Positions 20,384-34,593 of a DNA stretch of 64,000 bases are shown in pieces. The notes below the pieces were generated by a model. That model had not been told where the DNA came from. It did no database searches and saw only the letters and a program-made list of their open reading frames with translations. The stretch comes from Istiophorus platypterus. Taxonomy: Eukaryota > Chordata > Actinopteri > Istiophoriformes > Istiophoridae. Positions within the stretch are counted from its first letter, which is position 1. Each line of letters starts with the position of its first letter. A program made the translations under genes and the position numbers. Location: contig CM029134.1 of NCBI GenBank assembly GCA_016859345.1, forward strand, positions 16,419,560 through 16,483,559, in the 5' to 3' direction.

Positions 20384-22836
20384 CAACCCCTTGCTGAAAT
20401 ATTACAATTTTTGTTACAGATTTATAATTATAGGATATTACCTATAGTTTGTGGTTAAACATTTTGTTGAAGGTAAAAGCACATTTGTCTGTCCTCAAGA
20501 GTAAATCTCAGTCATAAGTCACTGCTGGTGCGGAGTTCCAACGGTCAGTAAAAGGTAAGTCTAAAGCCCTTGGTTGTAGTGTATATTAGGGCGAGAGGTC
20601 AGACCCCTGGCTGTGTGGTCAGATCACTTTCCATCAGATAAGAGCTCATTAACACACTGAATATAACCTAAGCCCACCCCTTTTTTTTGTGTGTGTTTGA
20701 GAGAGTGGGTTCACAGCATGGTGTCTTGATGTATTTAGCATTAACACATAAATTCTGGTGTTTTCTCTGTTCAAGTGAAGCTGTTTGTGTTTATAATTAT
20801 TCTCCCACCGTCTGAAGTAGTGTAATATTTAAAAGGTTGAGAAATGCTGGGTAGCGTCTTGTCTGAAGCCCATCAGCAGTTTGCCGGTGTTAACCGGCCT
20901 GTCTGGGGATCAACCTCTCACCCAGGAGGCAGAGGGGAGGCTCTCGCTTCCCAGTTTCCTGCTCTCCCACCTGGAGGAGGAGATGGAGAACGCAAGCTCT
21001 TAGGGAGACGGAGACCCACAAAGGGGCCAACACCCTGCGGGGCCACATTTTATTTTTGAAGCCATAATAAATCAGACAGGAAGCTTGCAGCTACCTATAC
21101 AATCCATCGCCACAGAAAGAACGAATAGGCCATATAAGATCCATTAATGACCATTTTAAAACAGTAAATGCAGGAAATTTGTTTTCATAAGAGGCCCCAT
21201 TTTAGATTTGTTCCACTATAGCAATTGGCTGGAAGCAGTTTCTTGAAGTATTAATGTGCTGTAGAGCAGCATGTAACTAGCTCTGTGTGTGCGCACGTGT
21301 GTGAGTCTCTGCTTCCTTTTACTCTGTGTTTCTATTTGTGTGTTTCACATACACATATTTGTTTTGATGTCTGCAGGCATATGCTTTAGTGTGTGTGTGG
21401 CTCCTAGTAACCTACTGCATTGCTTTAAATTCACGTCAGTTATGAAGAGGTTATCCCGTGGCAGAAAATTACAGGTGGCTCATTATTTTTTTTAATTTTT
21501 TTTTTGCTACAAGGGGAGGGAGATTTCAAACTAAGGAAGAAAATACACAATTTTTAAAATGCAAAATAATTCATCTTACTGCTGCACGCAGTCTGGTAGC
21601 TACACACAGACACACACTTATTTCTCAGAGTACGCCTAAGGCTGTTCTTCGTTGTGTAAATTTTTTCTTCTGCTCCATACAAAGATGTAGTTCAGAATAA
21701 TTCCTCCTACATTCAGTTCATCCACTTTTTTATTTTTAGATTTGAGTTTGCCCAGCTATTTAACCTGACCTAATATTTGCACAGTGTACTTTGTCTTGAA
21801 TTTAGGCATTTAAAGGGAAAAAAGTCTAAAAAATGCTGCAGAGAACGTGTAAATGATGACTTTATAACCAGTTATTCGTCTTATGATGGACATTTTCAGG
21901 AAAGAGATGGCTTAATCCGTCCCCTCTTCACTCTTTCTTTCCTTTCTTACAGCCTCCTTTTAATTTACTGCTATCTCAGTCTACAAATATTATCATCATA
22001 TATGCAGCAGCTCTAGCACACATGTTGGCAAAGTGACTTTTATTCCCTCCCATCACTCTAAGAGGCAAATATAAATGAGGGACTCTTGTTGATATCTTGT
22101 TCTTATTTGGAAGATGATCTTGGAACACTTGAGTGTGCTCAGTTTATTTGTAGAAGGAGAGGGGAACGCTGCCTCTTGGATGGTCGGAGTTATTTGGTTT
22201 GGAGATGGCTGTGTCTGTCAGAGGCTGAGTTAGCTAGTCATAGGTTTGAGTTCAAGAGATGCTTGTAGATGTATGGACTACATTCTCCAGGATCGAGCTG
22301 CACCAGCTATTTGTAAATCCATCACAAATTTTGTGTGTGCAAGTCCTCCCTAAGTAAAGCCTTGCCCGTTTTCACTCAAAATATTGATTTACTAAATCCT
22401 GTTGCACCATCAAAAGTTAAGTTGTTGAGCACAAAGTAATTTTTCCTGCTGTTGTGTTGTGTGAATGCATATATAAAAAACTTGCCCTTGTGGCTCCAGA
22501 GGGGGCTGCGCAAGGTCTGTGATGTCACTTGAGTCAACATCAATTCACAAATTTCAAAACAAAAGGAAATGTCCTGACGTAGAGCTTACTAACGAACGCA
22601 ATGAGCTTACTAGACCTTTGTATTCCGCTCCTCATCCCTGCTTCTGGCTGTTAGCTCGCAGCCACTTTAGCCACCACTGACAAAACACACAATCTCTGAT
22701 TCAACAGTAAGACAACCGAGTAGCATTGTGGGTAAAGTAGGCCCTGGGTTTTGACTAGGAAGAAAAAAGTGTAGAATAAAAAAGACGAGATCTCTGGTCC
22801 TCCTTCATCAGTTTTTATACTTTTAAGATTACAATT

Positions 22837-22859
22837 CAGAGTGAGCAATGCTCACTCTG
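22837..22859. repeat. Perfect 11-base inverted repeat, 1-base centre
   Basis: CAGAGTGAGCA at 22837-22847 is followed by one A and then its exact reverse complement at 22849-22859. It could form a tight hairpin or be a dimeric protein-binding site. It sits in sequence that is otherwise not repetitive. Confidence 0.9.
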
Positions 22860-23167
22860 GAGTAATAAAAACTGTTTTAGCCAGTGGCGACTTTAGTAAA
22901 ATGGTTGCTAGTTCTGATTAAAAAGCAAACAACAGTGTAAACAGGAAGTCCCTGACCCGTTGCGAACTGTAGTATTAGAAAAATAACAGTGTTAAGCAGA
23001 CAAGAAATATATTGATCTTAACTGCCAATATCCTTTATAAAATGTAGTAAATTCCAGACATTATAATAAGGGCTAAGTTATAACTCAAGAATAGCTATTG
23101 CAACTGTCCTGAGGGGTGTATCTGTATACATTTGTATTTGTGAGCAGCTCGTCTTGACCATTGGTTA

Positions 23168-23197
23168 ACACACACGCACACACACTCACTCACTCAC

Positions 23198-23232
<35 letters not shown>
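23168..23232. repeat. Interrupted (CA)n microsatellite
   Basis: This is a CA array interrupted by CG and CACT units, with a pure run at its right end. The unit reads as TG on the minus strand. Confidence 0.95.
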
Positions 23233-23233
<1 letters not shown>

Positions 23234-26200
23234 TGCAGACTCACCCGCCCACATATAAACGACATCCAACCCCTCCCTTCTGTGTCTCTCATCAGCCTTC
23301 TTATTAAAGTTAGCTTTGGGAAACCACAGTGTTTAACAGCGGGGTCGACATTCTTCCTTTTGAAAAACAAACAGCTGGACACAGGCTGGCCGGTCGACAG
23401 CCCGTGAAGGCCCACAAGCACCTCAGGAACAAACAGAGGGGCAAAGGGCCAGGTGCCAGCCAGTGAAGCCTGGGATATGCAGAACAGACACAACAACCAA
23501 GGGGCACTTTCTGAACGGACAGACTCATCCAATGATGGCAGTAACAACACTGATTCATAGAACACATTGCTGGATTCAATTACTGACATATTATCATATT
23601 ATTTATAAGCGTTGCCTGAGGTCATTAAAAGCGGGAAATCATGCGGAGAGGGTGAAGGAGGAAACACTGATTATAACTTATTTAAAGGATTTTGCATGCA
23701 TGTTAAGCATCAGATTGTAGGACTTCACCTCTTGGCAAGCGGTGGAAACAGTTACTTCCGAAAGGAGCCTGCTATTGAACGACAGCTATGTAAGGGCCTG
23801 TTTATATTTACATCACTGAGGAAGTAGTGTTTATAAGGCTGAGTTTTCTCATGCCCTGCATAGCTTCATATAGTGGCGCTAGGACACATAAAGAAGAATT
23901 ATTCTTGTATACATCCCCAACATAAACATGGACCAGATGATGTTTCTTATTACTATAGGTGGACAGAAATGTAATAGAGTTCTTAATTTTGGAGAAATAT
24001 TGTGCATTTTATGGCATATTAAGTAGCAGTTTTACTATTTCAGAGTAAGACTTGATTTTTGAAGAACATCTGATTACAATAGTGCTTTTTGATACACATG
24101 ATTTCAAAACACAAACTGTTTTCAGCACGGCAGTGTGCATCAAAAGCATCCAGTGATGTGTTAAATCACAGAGACATAACTGATGTCTTCAGCCTTTGAT
24201 TGATTTATGAACATCACTGCAGAATCCTTCTTGGCGTTTCTGTTCACTTAGCAGATGGTCTTTAAACGGTTACAAATTTTTTCTTTTTTCCAGTAATTAT
24301 TTTAATATGTCCATGTTATTTATGCTTGTATTCAAAGACATTCTTGAAGGCAGAAGGCAGCAAACAATGTAAGAACATATTGTAACTCTCAACAAATCAG
24401 TGACCTAAGTAGCAGGAAAAATTAACCTGTTTAGATTCAATATGTCACTTTAAAAAGGAAAACATTGTTGGCAACGTCCTTGTAGTAAGTGTGTGAAATT
24501 AATGACAGAAATTTAAGTATAATCTACAACTAACTACATGTTGTCTTCAAGTTTTGTGAAATACATATGAATGTATAAAAAAAACACTGGTGATTTGGAG
24601 GTATTTCAACATATTTGATATGACATATTTGATATATTGTTTGAATATTTTATCATTAAAATGTCCTCCTTCCTTCCTAAAAACAGCTGCAATAAACTAC
24701 TTATTTTAGGCAACCATAAAAAGTTATAAAATAGAGTAACAAGGCCATAATAGATTTCCTGAATATCTCAAATATCAGTTAGAATGAAAATATTTTAAGA
24801 ACACTTTCTTGGAGGGATAACATATTTTCTGCAACAGCTAATATAGTCTGGTTTAGTGCAAGTAAGAGAGGCAAGAGCTTACCGAGCAGTGCCGAGCAGA
24901 CACAGTGCCAAATGTGGAAACTATTATGATTTTTTCTTTAATTATCACAAGTGGCAGGTGACAAGGTGAATAGCCTTTTAATGGGGGAGCAGAAAAACTC
25001 TTTAACACCACCATGTGGCCTCTGGCTGGCTGACAAGAGTGTGAGGTCAAACAATCACTCACTGCAAAACCGTATGTGCCCAAACCTGTTCATCATTTGT
25101 CCGTATTTACAGGACAGGAAGAATCTGTTGCCCAAGTAGCCGGATCATGCTCACTTTCTAACAGTGTTTTGAGAGGAAAAATTATGCTGTCATTTGATTG
25201 CTCCACCAAACCTGTAAAGCATGTAAACAGGCTTTAATTCAGTTCCATCATCTCTTAAGATGTCCTGCATAGATAAACCTCCCCAGAATTAAGAGTCCTG
25301 TATCTGTCTTTTCCTTGGCATTTACAGCTCAGCTAATCCATCAGGAATGTAGTGAGGCTAAATCCAGCTGCAGAACGGGGCTCACGCAAAAACACCTGGA
25401 TTTATTGGATAGATAGCATCTGTGGACGTGAATCCAGACAAACAGGGAGACAGAGTTGGAGCAGAGGTTATCATTCATCCCTCCATCTCTCCCAGACAGA
25501 GTTGAATTGAGCAATCATTATATCTCTCCTTTGGGTGCCGGGGGGGTGATCGGGGCATCATTATTACAGATGGTCCTCACTGTGCCGAACATGCTCCTGC
25601 TTAGTATAAAAGCCTCTCGACAGGCTTGTCACTCTCCCAGCACCCCTTTAATGAGAGCCGAGCTCATAAAACTGGACCTTAAACCTTTGAACAGACCCTC
25701 AGCATCACTAGTCCATGTTATTCCGTCATAAGAGGGAGGTGAGGGCATGCTGGAGTGGAGCGGAGCACTGGATAGCTCTCAGCAAGTTAACACCACCACT
25801 CAGGGAGGGGGGCTGCTTTCTGTCTCTGTTTGACCTTTCCACACGTCTTTGTCTTTTTGCCTCTCATTTTCTTGTTTTTTTTCTCCAATGTCTTACCTTT
25901 CTGGCTCGTTTTCCAGGGATGCATCTCCCTCTTTCTCTTCTTCCTGGTCTCTGTGATTCGAGCAGTATGTATTTAACACAGGCTGTGGGATCTGGATGGC
26001 CTTAGGCTGCTGTACGTCCACAGTGGGTCAGTCTGTTCACCGTATGTATACATTAAACCAAAGTTCAGCCAGGAGTCAGGTGGGGGGGATGGAGATGGTT
26101 ATCACACATACTGTAAACAGACAATGAGGAGATGCAGGGGGACATTCACAGGGCAAGTGGGTGCTCCCTCAGGTGTGTCTATCCAGCAAGCTCATTTCCT

Positions 26201-26748
26201 GGTTTTATAGCTGTCAGTGACAGCAGCAGCAGATTACTGGCAGCTGTATTTTGCTGGGACAGAAAACATACTAGTGGAACAAAGGCTTATAAGCTATGGG
26301 ATGAGAAATTTAAAAGATTAATTCAATAATTAAATATTTGCATTTTCAATAAAAGAAACTATGAATCATCAGGGGCTTTTGGACGTTATAAGGGAGTCAA
26401 AACACGGAAGAGACACAATCAACTCAAATACACTGTTTAAAACCTCAAATGGCTAGAGTTAACCAACCAAGACATGCAGCTGTTCTGCGCTCATGTTTAC
26501 AGCCGTGTGAAACACATCTACTGCTCAGCATCAAACCACAGTGGCTGCAGTTAAACTATCAGCTTCATTGTATGTGAAACAGCCTGCCAAAGCCATTGAT
26601 GGGTCATTTCACTCTATGAGGTTTAACTGACACCGATTTGAAGATTTCACACGTGGTCATTACCCAGTGGCGTGGATATCTGAACATAATTACTACAGTG
26701 CTACACTGTCCTGTCCAACTGGATCCAATCATTGGCTGAGCCTGTTAG

Positions 26749-26751
<3 letters not shown>

Positions 26752-26802
<51 letters not shown>
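26752..26802. repeat. (TG)n microsatellite
   Basis: This is a pure TG/GT array of about 25 units in intron 2 of col23a1. Confidence 0.95.
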
Positions 26803-26804
<2 letters not shown>

Positions 26805-27218
26805 GTTGTTATGTATACCTTTGCGTGACAGCAGTCGTGTGTGTGCGCATGTTTACCAGCCGATTTGCAGGTCGCCAGTGCTGTGACAGTGTGATAATGG
26901 GTGTTAAATAAGTGTTAATGAGTGCACAGTGGTGGACACACACCGTGACTCGCCGCCATTAAATTGAAACACTTGGTTTCTGTCAAGAATGCTGTTGCTG
27001 CAGCCGTCGCTGCTCACTGTCTAACTGCCCCAGCCGGGGGGGGGTATGTAGTATGCTGAAACATACGGCACATGTTGAAATTTTTTTTTTTTTTATCAAC
27101 TTTCCATCTGTTTTTTACATATTCAGCAAACCTTTGTGTGCGTCTGCATTCCTGTTGTGTACGTATGTGTGGGCCTGCATGTTGCCTCACCTTGTATGAG
27201 AATTGTACTTCTCATGCA

Positions 27219-27300
27219 CGCGTGTGTGTGTGTGTGTGTGTGTGCGTGTGTGTGTGTGTGCGTGCGTGCGTGCGTGTGTGCGTGCGTGTGTGTGTGTGTT
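27219..27300. repeat. Interrupted (TG)n/(CGTG)n microsatellite
   Basis: This is a compound TG array with several CGTG units inside. It produces spurious Cys-Val and His-Thr reading frames that are not genes. Confidence 0.95.
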
Positions 27301-28434
27301 TCAGCGTTTCTGCATACCATCCAGTCCATCTCCATTGCCAGCCTCTATAGGGACCTCTTATCTGCATATTTACTGTTCCATTCAAGAATCATAATAAAAT
27401 TGAGTCCTGAGTGCATTTTTGGAGCCGGAAGAGTATATCACAGATGTCCAGTAAGGTCGGGTTACACATGGAATATCTGGGTTGAACATGTGGACAATCT
27501 ATCAGGTCCATCATCTCCCTTTCCTCTCATTCTCTAATTTGCTCTCAGAACTGCGTTAAAACTTTTCTCCCTCCATTTTTAGTTTCCCCTACTTTCTTTT
27601 CTTTACTTTCCTTACACATGTGGGCTTTTTGGACATGCAGAGCACCCATGAGTGCTTTAGATGGAGTGGATCCTGAAGATGTTGAAGCATTAGATGTGTG
27701 CCGACGTGATCTACAGATTGTGTGCACTTAAGCGTTTGTTTGCTTGTGTGTCTGCTACAAGCTAACTGAAACAGTGTCACAGTTCAGGCTCTGGGACCCT
27801 GACTCGCGTCAAGAAGAAGAGGGCTGCTGTAGTTTTACAAGGCAACAGAGGCAAAAAATATTTCCACACGTAGACAAACATGCGCTGAAATGTACACCCA
27901 AGAACACCCAGATGCACACACACATTTTTATGGCACTGTCACTGTTTAACTTGCTGTTAATACTTCTTAAATACAGGCACCAGGGATGCACTTTTGGAAC
28001 TGAGCAGGTCCTTTTTGAGTCTTGTTTATTTACATGGGGTGTTTTCTCACATCAATGTGGTTCTGGCTGTGTGATTTGGAACAAAGTCAAAGATAGGGAT
28101 GAGTAGAGAGAGCGGGGAGAGCAAGACAGTGCCAGGAGGGAGTGTTAGAGAGACTAATGTGCAAAAGGATTCTGATCAAAGGAAAGAATTTAAAATATAT
28201 TTGAAGTGTACATAGGCATCTTTCTGTTATTTTAATTTTCATTATGTTTTGTCCCAGTAAGCCAATATGCTCTTATTGTAAGACTGTCTTGGCATGCAGT
28301 GCTGCCTGCTCTGCCCTGAGCCCCATATGATTCCTTTTAAATTCTAAACAAAGAGTTTGGCTGTTAAAGCAAGGATTAAACCAAAAAAGCATGTATACAC
28401 AGCTATAACTGCCCAAATTGGCCCTTAAATAGGG

Positions 28435-28690
28435 AACTCGTTTATAATGCACGACGGGCCAATAAGGAGACCTGACTTAAATCAAGCTGCTTATCATAAA
28501 ACATGTTGTTGAGAATCACAGCCAAATCACCAGCGCAAAGTACTTCCCTTGCGTAGTTTTTAATTGGGAGAACTGGCCTGAGTTACGATGTTATCATCCA
28601 TGATGAAACAAAGTCAGCACACACGCAGGAGAAAAATACAGCTGATCAAATTAGAGGACGATTAAGTTTTATTTGTCAGAGGCATCAAGA
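28435..28690. promoter_or_regulatory. Candidate conserved non-coding element
   Basis: This is a complex, non-repetitive block without coding potential, inside the large intron. It carries transcription-factor-like words (CTTATCATA, CCAATAAGG, GATCAAAT). It looks like a developmental enhancer by composition only; conservation cannot be tested here. Confidence 0.2.
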
Positions 28691-31600
28691 TGGGAGGTCA
28701 GGTACTTTGGCATGTTAACTTTTTCTGGGACCTATGTATTTTCTGGTAGTCCATTTATAAAGGAGCATATGTTTTTCGTTGGATGCTTTGAATGATTTTA
28801 TGCAAGGCTCTGGGTGAGCCAGGCTTATCTGATACAGATTGACGGATGCGCTGATACTTTTAGTTTTGTAAAATGTGGAATCCTACACTGTTTTTCTTAG
28901 ATCCTAAACTATATTTAGTGTTACCTTCCTGCCACTTTGTGTATTATTGGACCTCTGTGATGTAGCAGTGAGCACTGATCTTTCGTGACTACTATGTCTG
29001 TAACCTTTCCTAATCCATTTTCTCTGCTGATGGAAGACATTAGTATTGAAGCACAACCAAACACAGTATTTTATACTTTTTTCTGCTATTCACTTTCTCT
29101 TAAAGTGATATTTCTTATCACTGCCTGCCTTTCTATGTCAGCATCTTCCGATGAGGAGCCTTACTACCGTAATTCACAGAAAAGCCTCCATTATACCTTC
29201 TTGTTTTATAGTTTTTAAAAGCACAGACCTAACTTTTTGGAAAACATTTGTACCTGGCACATTTCAGAAACAGGAATCCTACTGGGCATTTTAAAAAGCA
29301 GATGTCGAGGAGACTTCTTTCCTGGCACAGGATGTTCTATTGATTTATCTGAGGCAGATGTTTTGATCAGATCAGATAGACGTGACAATTTGTCTGTCTG
29401 GTACACCGTTTAATTTACAAGGCAGATCAGCTGATTTTACTTGGTCTAATTATGTCTGAACTTTTAAACTCTCTCTTTTCACATTCACTCTGTCTGTCTC
29501 TGTTTCCTCCTCTTTCGGAAAGACAGACAACAGTAAATGGAGCGTAAGTAGCCAGATGCCTATCTTTCCTGTCCAGGATTTTTGGTCCGTGCACATCTGA
29601 AAGCCTGTGTGTGTTTGCACATGCAGGTTTATCTATATTTTTATGCGTGTACATGTTTTAAGGACAAGGCGTGCGAAACACAAGACATTACTTGGTTTCT
29701 TTGCCTGTTGGAGCTGTACAGTGGACAGAAGGGATGATTGCTGGCGATCAGAGGGGGTAGGAGGGGTGTGGAAGAACTGGGTCTACCCCAAGCAAACAGG
29801 CCAGATAAGATCAGAGTGGAGGGAGTGCAGCTGGATGCCTTCCTGAATTGACCCCTTTCTCCACCTCTCTCAAATTTCTCCAAACCCCTTGTTGCCCTCT
29901 TTCTCCCTGTCCTCTCTGTCTCCGCATTTTACCTCCTAATGTCTCTTTCCTGCCTGAGCTCACCTTTTCGTTCCCAGGCCCCTGAGTCTATTGCTCTTTC
30001 CATTACTCTTTATTTTTCCAACATTGTCCTCATGTTAGGAGTCTCCTTAGTTCATTTTTTCTCCTTCTGTATGATGTCTGCCCTCCTGTTCTTGACTTTA
30101 CTGCCTCCTTGCCATCTCCTCTGTCTTCCTTCCCCTCCTCTCAGCAGGACCTCAGTAAAGTGGGGTCAGCCTTTAGCATGTAATGCTATGTCTTTCTTCT
30201 GTTCCTGCCTTGCTCTTTGACCACGTTCATTAATATTAGCCTCTCTAAACTGACCGATCACCTTTCATGTTTTCCCCTGGGCCATGTCCTAGACATGACA
30301 GTAGACCTAACATTTCAAAGCAAAGCCTCTCCGCTGGGACGTGTAGGCTTTTTGTGTGAATTTACATTTGTGTGTCTGTGTGTTTAATAGGATCAAGACA
30401 AAGCAAAAATAGTGCAAAGCAGCTGTGCTTGTTATCTTTACTGACCTAATTCAATATTATCGAGTAAAGCCATTACAAGTAATGCCGTTCAGGAGCGAGA
30501 GTTAGCTAAATTTCTTTTCTGCTGCTGCAAAAAAGCTATAATTCACATCAAAAAGAAAATGTGTGAAAAGGATGAGGGGGAGGAAAGAGAGAATAAGGGG
30601 AGAAATATGAAACGCTGTCAGTGTGTGATGTCTTGGAATGATTGTCATGTATATTTAGCTCAGTGTAGATAGCTACACAAAGACAGCTGTTGTCTATTTT
30701 GGCCATGCATTGGTTCCTCGTGTTACTTTAACCAGACCCATATCTGTAAATAGTCTATACCGCTGACAGACGGTTGAGACAGATCACATGCTGCAGAACT
30801 GAGATATTATCTTCAGATATTGGTACAAGACAGGGTTTAGGCGTCTAATGATCCAAATTAACTGAAGTCACTTTCAAGTTCAGTTTTAGATGTTTTCTGG
30901 AGACCACATCAGCATCACAGGTGTTGTTTGTCGTGCTCCTGGTCTCCAGTAATAACCCTTAGCCAAAAACCTCACAAACCTCTTGACCTCTTAGAAAGAG
31001 TGGAGCCCCATAAAGTCTCCTGCAGAAAGCTTTAAACAAGTCCTATTTAGTGTCTCCAAAACAGGATGCCAGTACAACCCACCCACCTCCTCCTATACCT
31101 GCACCCCATCAGCCCTACCAAGTCTCGGGACTCTCTCCTTTTCCCTCTGGGAACTGGACCTCAATCAGCACCGTGGCACTATTTTCACTCAAAAAGTGGA
31201 GGCTGAGTTATGGGGCGAGGTGCGTGGGTATTGTAATTAGGAGAAAGAAAAAAAGATACAGCTGGAAATAAGGAAATCAATCTGGATACAAATCAGGCAT
31301 TGAAATATTGTTTGAATCCCGCACAATTTTTTGAACAGTAGTTTTTTTTTTAACCTAGTTACCTGTACTTGGAGGTACATCTGCTGCATAATCAGCAGCT
31401 CCTTTGCAATTCACCCTCTTTCCTTTTACCTCCTTTAACTGAAGCATTTTCTGAGCTGTGCTCATCATAAGACACCATCTTTGTTGCAGTAAAGAGTGAG
31501 TTGAAATGTCTTGCAGCAGGAAATACAGCTTCTGGGTAAAATGGGGAAAAATCCCAAAATTAGTTTTAACCAATCTGCTCATCCTTTCAAAAAAATGTAG

Positions 31601-31980
31601 GTATTTTAATAATGTAAGGTATTACTTTCATTTTTATGGTACAAAATACAGGTTTGATCATTTTTTTACCATTACTGGGCAGAATTCGCAGCAAACATCT
31701 TTACAGAAATAGTGAGGATAAGGCCTATAGGTCTCCATAAGTGGTAGAGGGTGACGGGGGCGAGCATTAGGAGACCTGGTTGGATGATGAGGATTCCATG
31801 ATGGGCCCAATCTGTCCTCTTAAGGGGGTCAAATGGCCCTCTACAAAAAAAACAGATCGGATGGCCTGGCTTCAATGGTCCTAAAGTTGTCCATCTGTCT
31901 ACTTGTCAGTCTTTCAGTCTGGTGTTGTGTTTACTGTCAATCATCAGTCACTTAGCCTCTCACATGCAAACACTCACGTG

Positions 31981-31986
<6 letters not shown>

Positions 31987-32043
<57 letters not shown>
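31987..32043. repeat. (CA)n microsatellite
   Basis: A CA array preceded by a CG-rich start (CGCGCGCACA) and ending CACGCACTG. It is one of the few arrays with CA on the plus strand. Confidence 0.95.
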
Positions 32044-32047
<4 letters not shown>

Positions 32048-33269
32048 TGCCTTGGTCCCTAAGACCAATATCTGGCCTCAGGCACTGATACTGGACTCGA
32101 CTGTTGTTGAATTTGAAGATGGAGCTGAATCGGGTTAGTCAAACTGTTCTTGGATCCACGTAACAAGAAACGAAAAGACCCCGAGGAGGATATCTAACCT
32201 GGTTACAGAGAACAAACAAATACGTTTCAATGCAGAGGCAAGTATAAACAGGTACATGAATATGTACACAAAGGCTAATCCTGCATGCCAACACATACAT
32301 GAAGCACACACACACACAATCACTGAACAGAAAACCTTAACAAACAAGTACAGGAGGTGTAGAAAGGAGCAGGAAAAGAAGAAACATAATGGCTTCTCTC
32401 CTGATCCCATCTTCCCTCTTCTTCCCTAAAGGCCACTGAGTGAGACTGTTGTTGTCTGTCCTGTCTCTCCTCATTCCAACCATCAGTTCTCCCTCTTTCT
32501 TTTCTTCCTACATAAGTGTGCTCTTCACATACTATAGCTTGGATATCCCTATACGACTGACATCAAGGGTGGGAAAAAAGTCCACTTCCCCCCAGGAGAC
32601 CCACACCGTGCCCCTCTCTCCTGCTGGTTGTGATTGTATGTGTGGTATTGGGCTCTATAGTCTTGTGTACCGTGGTATCACATTTGTATTGTGGCAACAC
32701 TGAGGGGGGCAAGGGCAGAAGGGCCAAACAGGGCTCCTCTTTAAAGTGAATAAAAAGTCTTCAATGTGAGTTAAAATCCTGTTTTTCATTAACGTTTCTT
32801 TCACACACTCTGGCATAAACAGTCATGCGTGTGCACTTGAGGTACACGAACAACCCTGTCTCTGATTAGCTGCTTTTTTGCAAGTGCAGTCCATGTGTGC
32901 AGGTTATGACACTACGTTTGCCTATGGAACCATGCTCACACGCTGCAGTAAACTCCAGGAAAGCATCAGGAGCATACACTTTGACCAACAGAACCTGCAT
33001 CTGCCTGTTGTAATGAACAACAGTGCCTCCTCCACTGAGCCAGCGTGAGAGATGTTTACAATATCCTTCTGAATGTCTGAAAGAAACATACTTAAAAGAG
33101 AGGAGGTAAAAAGTTCTTTGCTTGCAGTCATATGTAGTCAAAGAAGTGAAAAGGCGAGTAAAAGCCATAAATCGTGTGGTTTTAGTAATAATGGGACCAT
33201 TGTTGGTACTTTCTTATTTTTTAGCCAGACTAATCATGTGGGTCTAACAATGACAAATTGGTTGGCACA

Positions 33270-33635
33270 TTACTTTGGTCCAGACCGAAACATTTCAACA
33301 ACTATGAAATTCTGTAGAGACATTCAGGTTCCCCAGAATTCTTGTGTAAAACGTCTCAACAAATATTGGATAGATTGTCATCAAATTTAGTACAGATCTA
33401 TATTTCCTCTTCAGGATGAATTGTAATCACCTTGATGGTATCTTAACTGCTCATATTACCATCATTACGTCAGCATTTCAGATTTCACTGTCTAGTACTC
33501 TGGTTTATGACCAGTTACCTGCATAACCTACATCTTCAGCTATACATCGTCTTACTTAGCATTGTCATTGTGAGTATGCTGACATTAACATTTAGCACAA
33601 AGCATCACTCTGTGTGGAGCAGCTAGTACGTCAGT
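33270..33635. repeat. Dispersed teleost repeat (TGGTTTATGACC family), diverged copy
   Basis: The segment runs from CTTTGGTCCAGACC through AATATTGGATAGATTG, AGGATGAATTGTAATCACC, CTGGTTTATGACCAGTTACC and TAGCATTGTCATTGTGAGTA to ACATTTAGCACAAAGCA. These blocks appear in this order in an interspersed repeat found in many acanthomorph fish, as I recall it. This copy has lost a middle part and is diverged. The repeat is non-coding; I do not know its class name. Confidence 0.65.
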
Positions 33636-34569
33636 AAACCCTCCATCTTGTTAGTCATTCTCTCATTTAACGGAAAGTTTCACACACATGTACTTCAACC
33701 CTAAGATGAATAAACATCTTTTTTTCTCCTGTGGCCCTCTTACATTTTCAGAAACTGTTTCAACCACATCCAGTCAGAAACTCAGGTTTTTGACAGATTT
33801 TGTTTCTTTTATTTTGACGCTTAAATTGATCTAAACTTTGTTCCTTTTTAAGAGCCAGAAACCTGATTCAGCCCCAGTCCATGTCAGTTTCTTAAATCCT
33901 TTGTTTGAATGGGTTAGGCAGAGCAGGGCAAAGCCAAAACCACCCCTGTCACTTTTAATTGACAGGACATGGGTTGTCAATTGCTTGGCGGTCTGGTCCT
34001 TTAAGGCTGTGATTCAGTCAAGATGCTCCCACTGCAGAGGACTGTAACAGTAAAATGCCATAATGAGGTTGCCAGCACATTATTTGCCCCCACACACACC
34101 TGCAAAGCAGTCTGGGAGGGATGGGCTTCTCATTAGTTGAATTAGCACTCCTTCCTGTTACTGTTTTGTGTCTGTTCACTTCATTTTTTCAGGCTTTTCA
34201 TTTTGAATGAATCTTTTGTTCTGTTTAGTGTCTTCTCCTCTCCTCCCTTCTCCTCCCGTCTTAGGTAAGTGGGAACACAGATGTTAAGGCCATTTGCTGC
34301 CATTAAAATTGGAACAGTAAAAATCTCAGACCACTGTAGAACATGATCTTCACTGTGCTGTTAACCATCAGCTGACCTGACCTGATCTTTTCTTCCACTC
34401 CTCCATCCAGTTTTTTTTCTCCCTCTTTATCCATTCTCCTTCTTTCACTCTTGTTCTGACTCTCTCTACCCCTCAGTCTTTCGTGCTCATTCTTCATATG
34501 TTCCAACCTATAATCACCTTGAATTATTCTTTTTTACCCCATCTTTTCCATGGTTAACCCTGTCTATCT

Positions 34570-34593
34570 TCTCTCTCTCTCTCTCTCTCTCTC
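34570..34593. repeat. (TC)n microsatellite
   Basis: This is a pure TC/CT run of about 12 units within a pyrimidine-rich section of the intron. Confidence 0.9.

Larger units (their letters stand above)
17496..23160 (+). other. col23a1: col23a1 intron 2, first part
   Basis: No Gly-X-Y encoding exon, RNA gene or intact transposon was found. Contents include a fragment of the ATTAATCG-type teleost repeat at 20320-20383, a perfect 23-base palindrome at 22837-22859, and several T- and GT-rich patches. The open frames in the stretch are short and resemble no known protein. Confidence 0.55.
23233..31980 (+). other. col23a1: col23a1 intron 2, second part
   Basis: No coding exon was recognised. The stretch holds two GT arrays (26752-26802 and 27219-27300), an AT-rich zone at 24000-24850, and a block of complex non-repetitive sequence at about 28435-28690 that could be a conserved non-coding element. 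The remainder is ordinary intronic sequence. Confidence 0.55.

Noticed and set aside
20844..21059. Gly/Pro-rich frame that might be a col23a1 exon
   Set aside because: It has no regular Gly-X-Y periodicity and no suitable phase 1 acceptor and donor pair.
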